In this document: one piece after another, positions 36,034-44,903 of the stretch
Layout: each line of letters starts with the position of its first letter
Numbering within the stretch: position 1 is the stretch's first letter
DNA from: Salinicola tamaricis
GTDB taxonomy: Bacteria > Pseudomonadota > Gammaproteobacteria > Pseudomonadales > Halomonadaceae
DNA length: 64,000 nucleotides
Assembly: GCF_003006155.1 (NCBI RefSeq)
Contig: NZ_CP023559.1
Span: 3,658,001-3,722,000, forward strand
Reading direction: 5' to 3'
Made by a program: the position numbers and the translations under genes
The notes under the pieces: generated by a model
Databases searched by the model: none
What the model was told of the DNA's origin: nothing
The model's input: the letters and a program-made list of their open reading frames with translations, nothing else

Positions 36034-37847
36034 GAGTCCTCCTCGTCGTCAAACGGATGGGCGATATCGAAGCGAATCGGCCCCACGGGTGATATCCAGC
36101 GGATGCCCAGACCGGCACCGGTCTTGAGCGTGTTCGGCCACCAGTCGTCGAAGGCGTTGCCGCTGTCGATGAAGCTCGCGCCCCAGAAGTTGCCGCTCAG
36201 GTGACGCTGGTATTCGAGGCTGCCGGTAAGCATCTGTTGGCCGCCGAGCAGCTCGCCGTCGGCGTTCTCCGGTGACAGACTCTCGTAGCCGTAGCCGCGG
36301 ATGCTCTGATCGCCACCGGCGAAGAAGCGCAGCGATGGCGGCACCTTGTCGAAGGTGTCGGTAGCCATGGCGCCGCCGCCGAGGCGCCACAGGAAGCGGT
36401 TCTCGCTGCCCAGCATACGAATCCACTGGGTGCTGAAGGTGGTCCGCACGAAGCGCGCGTCCGAGCCCCAGGCGGGGTCCGACCACTCCAGCGTGAGCTG
36501 CTGCCGGTCCCCCCAACTGGGGAAGGTCGGATTGCGCTTGCGCGTGCGTGACCAGCTGATCCCGGGATAGAGCAGCAGTACCGCGTCGTCCTGATCGGCC
36601 TGGGTGAAGTCTTCGTAGGTGGTCTGCCAGTAGAGATCCTGACTCCAGCCGTTGGCGAACTCCCAGTGCCGCGCCAGCTGCACCGAGCTCTCGAAGCTCT
36701 TGGTGTCCTCGTTGTCGACGCTCTCCAGGCCGTAGCGCAGGTGGTAGCTGTCGCGCAGCGGGTTGGCCAGGGGAATGGTGTATTCCCCCGAGAAGCGCTG
36801 CTCCGGCGAAGAGAGATAGAGTGAGTTGGTCAGGCTGTGGCCGTAGCGGTTGAGCCACGGCATGGTCCACGAGAACTGGGTGCGCGGGCCCACGTCGGTG
36901 GCGTAACCGATCCCCACCTCGAACTGGTGGCGATCGGCCGGAGTCACTTCGACATCCACCGGTACTGTCTTGGGCTGGCTATCGGTCAGCTCGCGCGCGG
37001 CGCGCAGCCCCGGGCCGCCGAGCACGCGGGAGGTGTCCGCGGTGGTATCGCGTCCGGTCGCCTCCTGCCACCACAGGCTGGGCGCGAACGAGGGCGTATC
37101 CTCGTTGACCCGGGGGCGCACCGCGACACCACGGAACCAGTCGGTCTGGCCGAGATTCTGATTGAGCGTAGCGAGATCGCCGGCAAGATAGGGGTCGCCA
37201 GGGGCGAACGGCACTAGGTTACGCAGCCGCTCGGGCTCGATCTGGCTGCCGCGAAAGTGCACGTGGCCAAAGCGGTAGCGGGTGCCGCTGTCGAGCTCCA
37301 GATAAATGCGAGCACTCTCCTCCCACGGGCGCACTTCGATGCGCTGCTGGCTGAATCGCGCATCGAAATAGCCGCGTTCCAGCGCCAGCGTCGAGAGCCG
37401 ACTCTTGAAGCCATCGTAGCGCGAGTGCACCAGCGGATCGCCGACCTTGAGCGGGTTGTCCGCCATAGCCTTGGTGAAGGCGTCGTCCTGGCGGGCATCG
37501 CCCTCGAGCCCGGCATCGACCTGGGTGATGCGGGTGCGCTCGCCGGGCTTGACGTCGATCACCACCCGCGCGTTGTCCTTATCCGGGTAGTGGGTGGCCA
37601 GGGTCGCGCCATAGTAGCCGAACGCCTGCAACGCCTGCTCGGCGCGCTGCCGGACTACACCGTCGAGGCGCTCGCGGGTGGCCTGGCTGTCGGGCGAAAG
37701 CTCGGAGAGGATATCGACGATATTGTCAGCAGGCGCGCCGCTGATGCCTTTCACCTCCACATCCAGCGCCCAGGCCTGACTTGCAAGGGGGAGTGTGACA
37801 ATGGTGAGTAGCGTCAGTCCCTTCCGTAGGACCTTGAGCTGGGGCAT
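35997..37847 (-). CDS. tamA: Outer-membrane translocation protein TamA
   Basis: A 616-residue Omp85-family barrel. The signal peptide is GLTLLTIVTLPLASQAWA. Three POTRA domains follow, to about residue 260. The 16-strand barrel includes the lid-loop motif GGDQSIRGYGYESLSPENAD and ends in the outer-membrane signature with terminal Phe (LHFSIGPEF). The ATG at 37847 has GGAGG 8 bases upstream. It is intact and sits between a coiled-coil protein gene and tamB. Confidence 0.95.
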   Translation of the reverse strand: MPQLKVLRKGLTLLTIVTLPLASQAWALDVEVKGISGAPADNIVDILSELSPDSQATRERLDGVVRQRAEQALQAFGYYGATLATHYPDKDNARVVIDVKPGERTRITQVDAGLEGDARQDDAFTKAMADNPLKVGDPLVHSRYDGFKSRLSTLALERGYFDARFSQQRIEVRPWEESARIYLELDSGTRYRFGHVHFRGSQIEPERLRNLVPFAPGDPYLAGDLATLNQNLGQTDWFRGVAVRPRVNEDTPSFAPSLWWQEATGRDTTADTSRVLGGPGLRAARELTDSQPKTVPVDVEVTPADRHQFEVGIGYATDVGPRTQFSWTMPWLNRYGHSLTNSLYLSSPEQRFSGEYTIPLANPLRDSYHLRYGLESVDNEDTKSFESSVQLARHWEFANGWSQDLYWQTTYEDFTQADQDDAVLLLYPGISWSRTRKRNPTFPSWGDRQQLTLEWSDPAWGSDARFVRTTFSTQWIRMLGSENRFLWRLGGGAMATDTFDKVPPSLRFFAGGDQSIRGYGYESLSPENADGELLGGQQMLTGSLEYQRHLSGNFWGASFIDSGNAFDDWWPNTLKTGAGLGIRWISPVGPIRFDIAHPFDDEEDSWRLHFSIGPEF

Positions 37848-37850
37848 GCA

Positions 37851-38870
37851 TCAGCCTCCGCGGCGCTGCAGTTGAGAAACGTCGGTGATCAGACCGGTGA
37901 CGCGCCGCGTCAGTTGGGCACGGCTCGCCTCCAGGGAGGCGATGCGCTCGTTCAAGGTCTTTATCTGCGCGCTGCTGACCCCCTTGGGCAGATTGGCAAG
38001 GCGTGACTGCAGCGATTCGATTCCTGCACTAAGAGCGGTCTGACCCTGGCGAAGTTCCGCAATGGCGCTGCGTAGCTGCTCGAGCGACTGCGCCGAGGGC
38101 ACCTTGCGCGCGGCGACATCGTCGACCCGCTGGTCGATGTCGGACAGCTGGGTGCGCAATTGATCGACGCGCTTCGACAGATCTGCACCGGGCGCCGCCT
38201 CGAGTGCCTCGGCCTGCGCCTTCTGAGTCTGGGCCAGCGTATCCACTCGCGCCACCAGCGCCTGGTCCGACTTGGCGTTCTCATCCAGGGTCTGACCCTG
38301 TTCGGCGAGCCGTGTCGCCTGCTGCTGCTGGGCGTCGCTCAGTGTCTGCAGGCGGGTGGCCAGCGTCGCCCGGGCATCCTTGGCGGTGCTCTCCAGCGCC
38401 GAGAGCGACGTCTGCAGCGCCGCGATGACCCCCTGCTGGTCGTCCAGACTGCTCTTCAGCGCGCTCAGGCGCGTCTCGAGGTCGTCGCTACGCCCCTGAG
38501 CGACCCGGGTCTCGAGGCTACCGACAGCGGCCCGTGTGGCTTCGAGCTGACCGCGCAGGCGGTCGAACTCGCCACGCAGGCTCTCGCCCGAGGCGTCCAG
38601 GGTATTACCGGTGGCATCGAGGCGCTGGTTGAGCTTGGCGAGTCGTGACTCGAAGGCGTGGCGGTCCTGCCAGTATTGCCAGCCACCGGCGGCTAGCGCA
38701 CCACCGAGTAACAGTATCAGGCACCACAGGGGCCAGACTCGCGGAGGCCGGCGCCCGGCAGACGGACCGGCGGCATGGCTGCCACGCGAGCCTGCGCGGC
38801 GCACGCTCATGTCGCCACGGTCGGGAACGATCGTCTGCGCAGTGCGCGGGTCGTCGGAATTGGGGGGCAT
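37851..38870 (-). CDS. Membrane-anchored periplasmic coiled-coil protein, unknown
   Basis: A 339-residue protein. A polar, Arg-rich N terminus (1-45) precedes one membrane helix (VWPLWCLILLLGGALAAGGW, about 46-68). About 265 residues of heptad-like Ala/Leu/Gln/Asp-rich coiled coil follow, predicted to be periplasmic. The layout resembles HemX-type proteins, but sequence identity to any named family is not apparent. It ends 3 bases before the tamA start, so the three genes form a tight unit. A role together with TamA and TamB, perhaps bridging the periplasm, is inference from position and shape. Confidence 0.75.
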   Translation of the reverse strand: MPPNSDDPRTAQTIVPDRGDMSVRRAGSRGSHAAGPSAGRRPPRVWPLWCLILLLGGALAAGGWQYWQDRHAFESRLAKLNQRLDATGNTLDASGESLRGEFDRLRGQLEATRAAVGSLETRVAQGRSDDLETRLSALKSSLDDQQGVIAALQTSLSALESTAKDARATLATRLQTLSDAQQQQATRLAEQGQTLDENAKSDQALVARVDTLAQTQKAQAEALEAAPGADLSKRVDQLRTQLSDIDQRVDDVAARKVPSAQSLEQLRSAIAELRQGQTALSAGIESLQSRLANLPKGVSSAQIKTLNERIASLEASRAQLTRRVTGLITDVSQLQRRGG

Positions 38871-39151
38871 TGCCGTCGTGTACCTTAGCGATGAAGATGC
38901 AGACTTGGGAAACGCTGCATGATGGATTCAGCATTTTCCTCGAGATCTGGGATGAGCGCTGGGCAGCGACCTCGGCGCTCACTGCGTCACGTTACGTGAA
39001 AGCGCCCTGCAAGCCTAGGCTTGGCAGCGCTCGCCAGGCATGCTAGCCAGCGCGGAATGCTATTTCACAACCCTATTTCACAGCCACATCTCGCTATATT
39101 TCACGGCCACATGACTGCCTACCCACACGCTTCAACGCGACCAGGAGCCCC
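38871..39151. other. Divergent region upstream of tam operon and SOD homologue
   Basis: A 281-bp spacer holding both promoters. The half near the SOD-like gene contains the TATTTCAC repeats listed separately. I see no gene in it. Confidence 0.5.
39061..39112 (+). repeat. Three TATTTCAC repeats before the SOD homologue
   Basis: TATTTCAC occurs at 39061, 39074 and 39097. The last two are part of a 16-bp near-identical unit, TATTTCAC(A/G)GCCACAT, 23 bp apart. They lie 40-90 bp before the ATG at 39152, where an operator would be expected. Confidence 0.45.
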
Positions 39152-39778
39152 ATGCTGACGACAGCCACGCCAGACGTCCGATTCGAACTCCCCGCACTAC
39201 CCTTCGAGCGCCACTCGTTGGAACCGGCGCTGTCACGGGCCCAGATCGATCTGCTCTACAGCCACTACCACCGCCAGCAGTTGACGACCCTGAACGCGGC
39301 CCTGGCCGCCGACGACCCGCGCTCGCTGGCGACACTGGCCAGCGAGGGCCCCGCGCAGTTGCGCCCGGCGGCCGCCCAGGCCTGGGGGATGACGCTGTTC
39401 TGGCACGGTTTGGCGGCGCGCCCGGCGGCCCCCGAGGCGGCATTGACGGCCCGAGTGGCACATGACTTCGGTGGCTGGGAGCGGTTGGCGTCGATCTGGA
39501 GCGCGCGCGTGGTCGCGTCCGCACCGGGAGGTTTCAGCTGGCTGGGGCTGGCCTCGGACGAGACCCTGACACTGATGGAGACACCTGAAGGCGAACTGCC
39601 ATCGGGGATCAAGCCGCTGCTGGCCATTGCCCTGTGCGAGGAGGCCTATCGCATCGACTTCGGCGACGACCGCAGCGCCTACTTCACGGCGCTGTGGTCG
39701 CGGCTCAACTGGGAGACGCTCACGCTACTGCTCGATCTACCGTGCGTGAGCCCGCAGGCCATGCCATACGTCGAATGA
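39152..39778 (+). CDS. Superoxide dismutase-fold protein without metal ligands
   Basis: A 208-residue protein clearly related to iron/manganese superoxide dismutase: FELPALPFERHSLEPALSR at the start, then AAAQAWGMTLFWHGLAA, GGFSWLGLASD and LLAIALCEEAYRIDF, ending in LWSRLNWETL. All four metal ligands of E. coli SodB are replaced: His26 by Leu35, His73 by Met80, Asp156 by Ala160 and His160 by Glu164. The fold core is kept and the frame is intact, so it is not a simple pseudogene. It should not bind metal at the usual site or dismutate superoxide. A scaffold, sensor or regulator role is possible, but unsupported. Confidence 0.85.
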   Translation: MLTTATPDVRFELPALPFERHSLEPALSRAQIDLLYSHYHRQQLTTLNAALAADDPRSLATLASEGPAQLRPAAAQAWGMTLFWHGLAARPAAPEAALTARVAHDFGGWERLASIWSARVVASAPGGFSWLGLASDETLTLMETPEGELPSGIKPLLAIALCEEAYRIDFGDDRSAYFTALWSRLNWETLTLLLDLPCVSPQAMPYVE

Positions 39779-39779
39779 G

Positions 39780-39800
39780 ACCACCGCCATCGGCGGTGGT
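39780..39800. terminator. Stem-loop between SOD homologue and dehydrogenase gene
   Basis: ACCACCGCC and GGCGGTGGT form a 9-bp stem with loop ATC in the convergent gap. There is no T run, so termination efficiency is uncertain. Confidence 0.5.
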
Positions 39801-39808
39801 CGAGGTGG

Positions 39809-41089
39809 TCAGGCGCGACGGCCGATACCGCGATAGACGAAACCGCGCGAGGCCACATAGGCAGGATCGAAGATATTGCGACCATCGAGGATCAATGGCG
39901 TCTTCAGCGCCTGCAGCAGACGGCGCCAGTCCGGGTTCCAGTAGCACTTCCACTCGGTGACCAGCATCAACGCATCGGCCCCGTCGCAGGCGGCGTAGAA
40001 ATCCCCCTCGACGAGTTCGAGCTGCGGATGCCCCGGGTAGAGCTCTGCCAGGGCATGGAGCGCGGCCGGGTCGTGAATCTTGACCTTGACGCCCTGGGCC
40101 CATAGCGCCTCGAGAATGGTCAGCACCGGAGCCTGGTCGATACGCGCCGTGCCCGGCTTGAAGGCCGCGCCCCAGATGGCGATCGTGCGCCCTTCCAGCT
40201 CGCCCTGGAAGTGATTCCACAGCTTGCGAAACAGCGTCTCCTTCTTGCTCTCGTTGATGTCGAGCACGTGCTCGAGCAGATGCGACTCGCGTCCGGTGGA
40301 GTGCTGCACATCGGCCAGCCGCATCAGGTCACGGGAGAAGTTGGGGCCGCCGAAACCGCAGCCGGGATAGAGATACTCGAAACCGATACGGGTATCGGCG
40401 CCCATGCCCTGGCGCACGTATTCGACGTCGACCCCGAGGGAGTCGGCGAGCCCCGCCAGCTCGTTCATGAAGCTGATACGCGTGGCCAGCATGCCGTTGA
40501 TCGCCAGCTTGGTCAGCTCGGCGGCCTTGCGCGGCATCAGCTGATAGACCTCGTGGCGCCGGCTGAAGGCGCGCAGCAGCTCACGAATCTGCTGGGTCGC
40601 CCACTCGTCCTCGCTACCCAGCAGCCAGTGTGCCGGGCGAGTGAAGGTGTCCCAGGCGCGCCCCTCCTCGAGCCGATCCGGCAGCGCCACGGCGATCTGG
40701 CTGGCGTGGCCCAGCTGCGCTTCCAGCTTCTCGGTCTGCCCCACGGGGAAGGTCGAGTTGTTGACGATCACCAAGGGCGTCGTCTGCCGCCCCGGCACCT
40801 CCTCGACATAGCGCTCGGCGGCCTCGCGCTGATCCGGCGACAGCGCCAGCCAGTGCACCTCGGCATCGCTCTCCGGGCCTACCCGGTCGACGATGGCGAG
40901 CTGCCCCGAGGCTTCGCCGGCGAGAATCTGATCCTTCAGGCCCGGCTCGCTGATCAGCCAGTCCGCCCGGGAGAGACTCTCCCAGGGAAAGTCGGCGTGG
41001 GGCATCCAGGTCACCTGGTGCCCTACCGAGCAGAGTGCCGCAGCGGCGGTGGCCGCTGCCAGTTCGCTACCGTGTACGACCACCCGCAT
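39809..41089 (-). CDS. Divergent UDP-glucose/GDP-mannose dehydrogenase homologue
   Basis: A 426-residue protein with the three-domain layout of UDP-glucose 6-dehydrogenase. Conserved parts are VIVNNSTFPVGQTEKL, ELTKLAINGMLATRISFMNE with the lysine and asparagine of the active site, and IAIWGAAFKPGTARIDQAP. Two key features are altered. The N-terminal nucleotide loop reads HGSELAAA instead of GSGYVG. The catalytic cysteine of the usual FGG-SCFPKD stretch is Asn250 (GCGFGGPNFSRD). It starts 4 bases after galU with GAGGAG upstream, so it belongs to the nucleotide-sugar pathway, but oxidation by the classical thioester route seems unlikely. Confidence 0.8.
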   Translation of the reverse strand: MRVVVHGSELAAATAAAALCSVGHQVTWMPHADFPWESLSRADWLISEPGLKDQILAGEASGQLAIVDRVGPESDAEVHWLALSPDQREAAERYVEEVPGRQTTPLVIVNNSTFPVGQTEKLEAQLGHASQIAVALPDRLEEGRAWDTFTRPAHWLLGSEDEWATQQIRELLRAFSRRHEVYQLMPRKAAELTKLAINGMLATRISFMNELAGLADSLGVDVEYVRQGMGADTRIGFEYLYPGCGFGGPNFSRDLMRLADVQHSTGRESHLLEHVLDINESKKETLFRKLWNHFQGELEGRTIAIWGAAFKPGTARIDQAPVLTILEALWAQGVKVKIHDPAALHALAELYPGHPQLELVEGDFYAACDGADALMLVTEWKCYWNPDWRRLLQALKTPLILDGRNIFDPAYVASRGFVYRGIGRRA

Positions 41090-41093
41090 GGCG

Positions 41094-41980
41094 TTACTCC
41101 TCGGCTGCGTATTGCTTGACCAATTCGCGGAACCCCTCGCCCAGCGTCGGGTGCTTGCGCCCCAGCGCCAGGGTGGCTTCCAGATAGCCCAGCTGACTGC
41201 CGCAGTCGTAGGTCTGGCCCTGCATGCGGTAGGCCTCGGCACCGGATTCACGGCGCAGCGCCTCGATGGCATCGGTCAACTGGATCTCGTTGCCGGCACC
41301 CGGCCGGGTCTCGGCCAGCAGCGGGAAGATCTCGCCGGGTAGCAGATAGCGCCCGATCACCGCCAGCGTCGACGGCGCCTCCTCGACCTTGGGCTTCTCG
41401 ACCACGCCGGTCAGCGGCGCGCTCTGCCCGGCGGCCGGTTCGTCGCCTTCGAGCGCGACGATGCCGTACTTGTAGGTCAGCTCATGGGGCACGGTTTCGA
41501 CCATGATCTGCGCCTTGCCGCTCGCCTCATAGGCCGCGATCATCCCGGCGAGATCGTTCTGCGGCGCATTGTCGTCGTCGATCAGCACGTCCGGCAGCAG
41601 CACCGCGAAAGGCTCGTCGCCAACCACCGGGCGGGCGCACAGGATGGCGTGGCCCAGGCCGAGGGCTTCCGGCTGGCGCACGCTGATGATGTTGACGTCG
41701 TCGGGATGATGTTGCGCAGCTCGTCGAGCAGCGCCTGCTTGCCCTTGGCCTCGAGCTGGGTCTCGAGCTCGAAATGCTTGTCGAAGTGGTTCTCGATGGC
41801 GCTCTTGGACGAGTGGGTGACGAGTACGATCTCCTTGATCCCCGCCTTGACCGCCTCGCTCACCACGTACTGGATCACCGGCTTGTCGACGATGGTGATC
41901 ATCTCCTTGGGGATCGCCTTGGACGCCGGCAGGCAGCGGGTGCCGAAGCCGGCAACGGGCAATACAGCCTTGCGAATCAT
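41094..41980 (-). CDS. galU: UTP-glucose-1-phosphate uridylyltransferase, frameshifted
   Basis: An enzyme of about 295 residues making UDP-glucose. The N-terminal nucleotide motif is [20 protein letters not shown], with [20 protein letters not shown] next. Further on are [20 protein letters not shown] and [13 protein letters not shown]. One C is missing near 41706, inside a C run; with it the region reads [25 protein letters not shown] precedes the ATG. The sugar-nucleotide dehydrogenase homologue follows directly. Confidence 0.93.
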
Positions 41981-42325
41981 CGTGTTATTCCTTCCCTTCC
42001 TGGGGGTGATAGTTCGTACGAACCCTTGCTTCGCGCCGCGTGCAAAAGCGTGACAATCGCTATCGGGTCGTCTGACCCCTGTCGCCGTAGCTTAACGGCG
42101 CAGGCGCCGAAAGCACAGTCGCAGAATGTCGACACCCGATGTCGCGTAACAGCGTCTCCCTGGCGGGCGTCCCCGGGGTTTTATCCCCGCATGGCGCCCA
42201 GCAACGTCTGCGTCCATAGTAGACTATGCCTCCAATTCGCCAGGCGCCGCCGCCAGGATGGCGGCGACGCCCATGCTGCCCCGGCCCGGGGCACTGTCAG
42301 TCTCTCGAGTGCAAGGAATCTCTGC
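41981..42325. other. 345-bp divergent region between galU and ubiG
   Basis: No gene is evident. It contains the perfect palindrome GTTCGTACGAAC at 42012-42023, about 32 bp before the galU ATG, and a GC-rich part toward ubiG. The palindrome could be an operator for the galU pair. Confidence 0.5.
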
Positions 42326-43087
42326 ATGGCACAATCGCAACACGACAACGTCGATCACGCCGAAATCGCCAAGTTCGACGCGCTGGCGAGCCGGTGGTGG
42401 GATCGAGAAGGCGACTTCAAGCCGCTGCACGATATCAACCCGCTGCGTCTGGGCTTCATCGATCGCCACGTGGCACTGGCCGGCAAGCGCGTGCTGGACG
42501 TCGGCTGCGGCGGCGGCATTCTCAGCGAGGCCATGGCCCAGCGCGGTGCCGATGTCGTCGGTATCGATCTCGGCGAAGCGCCGCTGGCGGTGGCCCGCTT
42601 GCACCAGCAGGAGTCCGGGGTCGAGGTCGACTACCGCCACGCGAGCGTGGAGTCGATGGCCGAGGCCCATCCGGGCGAGTTCGACGTCGTCACCTGCCTC
42701 GAAATGCTCGAGCACGTGCCCGATCCGGGCGCCGTGGTGGAAGCCTGCGCCAAGCTGGTGAAGCCCGGCGGCCATCTCTTTTTCTCGACCATCAACCGCA
42801 ATCCCAAGTCCTACGTCTTCGCGATCATCGGCGCCGAATACGTGCTCAGGCTGCTGCCGCGAGGCACCCATGACTACCATAAGTTGATCCGTCCCTCCGA
42901 GCTCTCGGCCTGGTGCCGCGAGCATGGGCTGCGCCTGCGCGACCAGACCGGGCTCACCTACAACCCCTTCACCCGCCACTACCGCCTCGACCCGCACGAC
43001 GTGTCGGTCAACTACATGGTCCACGTCACACCCCAGTGGGGCGGCGGCGAAAGCGACGAACCGCACAGCGCGGAGACGCCGGCATGA
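42326..43087 (+). CDS. ubiG: Ubiquinone biosynthesis O-methyltransferase UbiG
   Basis: A 253-residue SAM-dependent methyltransferase for both O-methylations of ubiquinone synthesis. Motif I is [20 protein letters not shown], and [20 protein letters not shown] and [17 protein letters not shown] follow. The N terminus with [20 protein letters not shown] is typical. The ATG at 42326 has AAGGA upstream. It overlaps mupP by 4 bases. Confidence 0.97.
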   Translation: MAQSQHDNVDHAEIAKFDALASRWWDREGDFKPLHDINPLRLGFIDRHVALAGKRVLDVGCGGGILSEAMAQRGADVVGIDLGEAPLAVARLHQQESGVEVDYRHASVESMAEAHPGEFDVVTCLEMLEHVPDPGAVVEACAKLVKPGGHLFFSTINRNPKSYVFAIIGAEYVLRLLPRGTHDYHKLIRPSELSAWCREHGLRLRDQTGLTYNPFTRHYRLDPHDVSVNYMVHVTPQWGGGESDEPHSAETPA

Positions 43088-43749
43088 GCCAGCCGGCACT
43101 GCCCGCCGGCCTGCTGTTCGATCTCGACGGTACGCTGGTCGATACCGCGCCGGATCTGGCGGCGGCGACCAACCGTCTGCGCCAGCACCACGGCCTGCCT
43201 CCCCTGCCCTATGACACCCTGCGCGCCCAGGTCTCCAACGGCGGCAGCGCGCTGGTGACCTTGGCCCTGGGGCTGGGGCTGGAGCACCCCGATCACGCCG
43301 CGGCGCGCGACTACCTGCTCGCACGCTACGGTGAAGCGGTCGCCGAGCACAGCCGCGTGTTCGAAGGGCTGACGCCGCTGCTTAAAGCGTGGCAGCAAGC
43401 CGGGCGCCCTTGGGGGATCGTCACCAACAAGCCGCGCCGCTATGCCGCGCCGCTGGTGGAAGTGTTGGCGCTGAGCCCAGGCGTACTGGTGTGCGCCGAC
43501 GACCTGCCGGTGCGCAAGCCCGACCCGGAGCCGCTGTGGTTCGCGGCCCGCGAGCTGGGCGTCGCCCCGGCGGATTGCTGGTATATCGGCGATCATCGGC
43601 GCGATATGGAAGCGGCCCGCCGTGCCGGCATGACCGCGGTTGCCGTGCGCTACGGCTATATCCCCGAGGACGAACCCATCGCCGACTGGCCGACGGATCG
43701 CTGGTTCGAGAGCGGCTCGGCGCTGGCCGCCGCGCTCGTCGAGGTGTAG
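43084..43749 (+). CDS. mupP: HAD phosphatase, MupP/Gph type
   Basis: A 221-residue haloacid-dehalogenase phosphatase with the nucleophile motif [19 protein letters not shown], motif [11 protein letters not shown], and the late [18 protein letters not shown]. Relatives are often named phosphoglycolate phosphatase. In Pseudomonas the homologue directly after ubiG is MupP, N-acetylmuramic acid 6-phosphate phosphatase of peptidoglycan recycling, and the same neighbourhood here supports that name. The ATGA overlap with ubiG implies coupling. Confidence 0.85.
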   Translation: MSQPALPAGLLFDLDGTLVDTAPDLAAATNRLRQHHGLPPLPYDTLRAQVSNGGSALVTLALGLGLEHPDHAAARDYLLARYGEAVAEHSRVFEGLTPLLKAWQQAGRPWGIVTNKPRRYAAPLVEVLALSPGVLVCADDLPVRKPDPEPLWFAARELGVAPADCWYIGDHRRDMEAARRAGMTAVAVRYGYIPEDEPIADWPTDRWFESGSALAAALVEV

Positions 43750-43869
43750 TTGGTCGTCGAGATCGAGCCGCGCGGCGGCGCTAGATAGCGCCACGCCGGC
43801 CACCCGCGATGCGGGAAGCCGGTGTTCGGCACTCACCTCGACTCCGCGAGCCGACCCCGCGGGCCGACC

Positions 43870-44886
43870 TCAGCTCTGGGTCTCTGCGCCAGACTGCGCC
43901 TGGCCGGAGGCCTGCCGAATGGCGTCGATCATCGCCTCGCCATGCGCTTCGATGAACTTGTCCCACACCGGCTTCACCGCCTGCTGGAAGGCCGCGGTAT
44001 CGACGTCTCGGTTCACCTGCATGCCCTTCTGCTCGAGCTCGCGGACCATCGATTCGCTGCGCTGGATGTTCATCTCCCGCTGCATGCGGGTGGCGTCCGC
44101 TGCCGCCTTGCGCACGATCTTCTGCTGCGCCGGGGTCAGGCCGTCGAAGCGCTGTTTGTTCATCACCAGGGTCAGCGCGGCATAGGCGTGATTGGTGAGC
44201 GATAGATACTTCTGCACCTCGTTGAAGTTGAACGACACCACGATCCCCAGCGGGTGGTCCTGGGCGTCGACCACGCCGGTTTCGAGCGCGGTGTAGAGCT
44301 CGTTGACCGGAATCTGCTGCGGGTTGGCGCCGAGCAGTTCGAACATGTCGTTGAGCGCGATGGAGTTGTTGACGCGCATGCGCAGACCCTGAAGATCCTT
44401 GGGTTCACGGATCGGGCCACGGTTGTTGGTCATCTCGCGAAACCCGTTCTCGGGGAACGCCAGCCCTTCGAGGCCGAACTCGCCGAGCTTGGCCATCACC
44501 TGCTGCCCCGGCTTGCCATCCAGCGCACGGTAGGCGGCCTCATGGTCCGGGAACATGAACGGCAGCGTAAAAGCCGCCGCTTCCGGCACCAGACCGGTAA
44601 AGTTGTTGAGCCCCGACAGGGTGATATCGATGATCCCCGAACGGGTGCCGTCGATCATCTGGGCATCGTTGCCGAGCTGGCCGTTGGGAAATATCTGCAC
44701 CTGCAGCTCGCCGTCGCTCTCGCGCTCGACCTCCTTCTTGAAAGCTTCGGCCAGCACCTGCTGCAGGTCGCTCTGCGGCGCGGGGTGAGCAAAACGCAGC
44801 GTGGTGGCCGCAGCGGCGGTGGTCGACAGCAGCGCCAGACCGCACAGCATGGATGCCATGCCCAGCAGTTTCTTGTTCATTGTCAT
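43870..44886 (-). CDS. TRAP transporter solute-binding protein DctP type
   Basis: A 338-residue periplasmic receptor. Signal peptide MASMLCGLALLSTTAAAA is followed by TLRFAHPAPQSDLQQVLAEA. The carboxylate-binding arginine is expected in KDLQGLRMRVNNSIALNDM, and AQDHPLGIVVSFNFNEVQKY is the matching loop. The ATG at 44886 has AAGGAG upstream. It is the last gene of a six-gene operon; the ligand is presumably a sugar acid, judged from the accompanying dehydrogenases. Confidence 0.92.
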   Translation of the reverse strand: MTMNKKLLGMASMLCGLALLSTTAAAATTLRFAHPAPQSDLQQVLAEAFKKEVERESDGELQVQIFPNGQLGNDAQMIDGTRSGIIDITLSGLNNFTGLVPEAAAFTLPFMFPDHEAAYRALDGKPGQQVMAKLGEFGLEGLAFPENGFREMTNNRGPIREPKDLQGLRMRVNNSIALNDMFELLGANPQQIPVNELYTALETGVVDAQDHPLGIVVSFNFNEVQKYLSLTNHAYAALTLVMNKQRFDGLTPAQQKIVRKAAADATRMQREMNIQRSESMVRELEQKGMQVNRDVDTAAFQQAVKPVWDKFIEAHGEAMIDAIRQASGQAQSGAETQS

Positions 44887-44903
44887 CGTCTCCTTGCTCT
44901 TGC

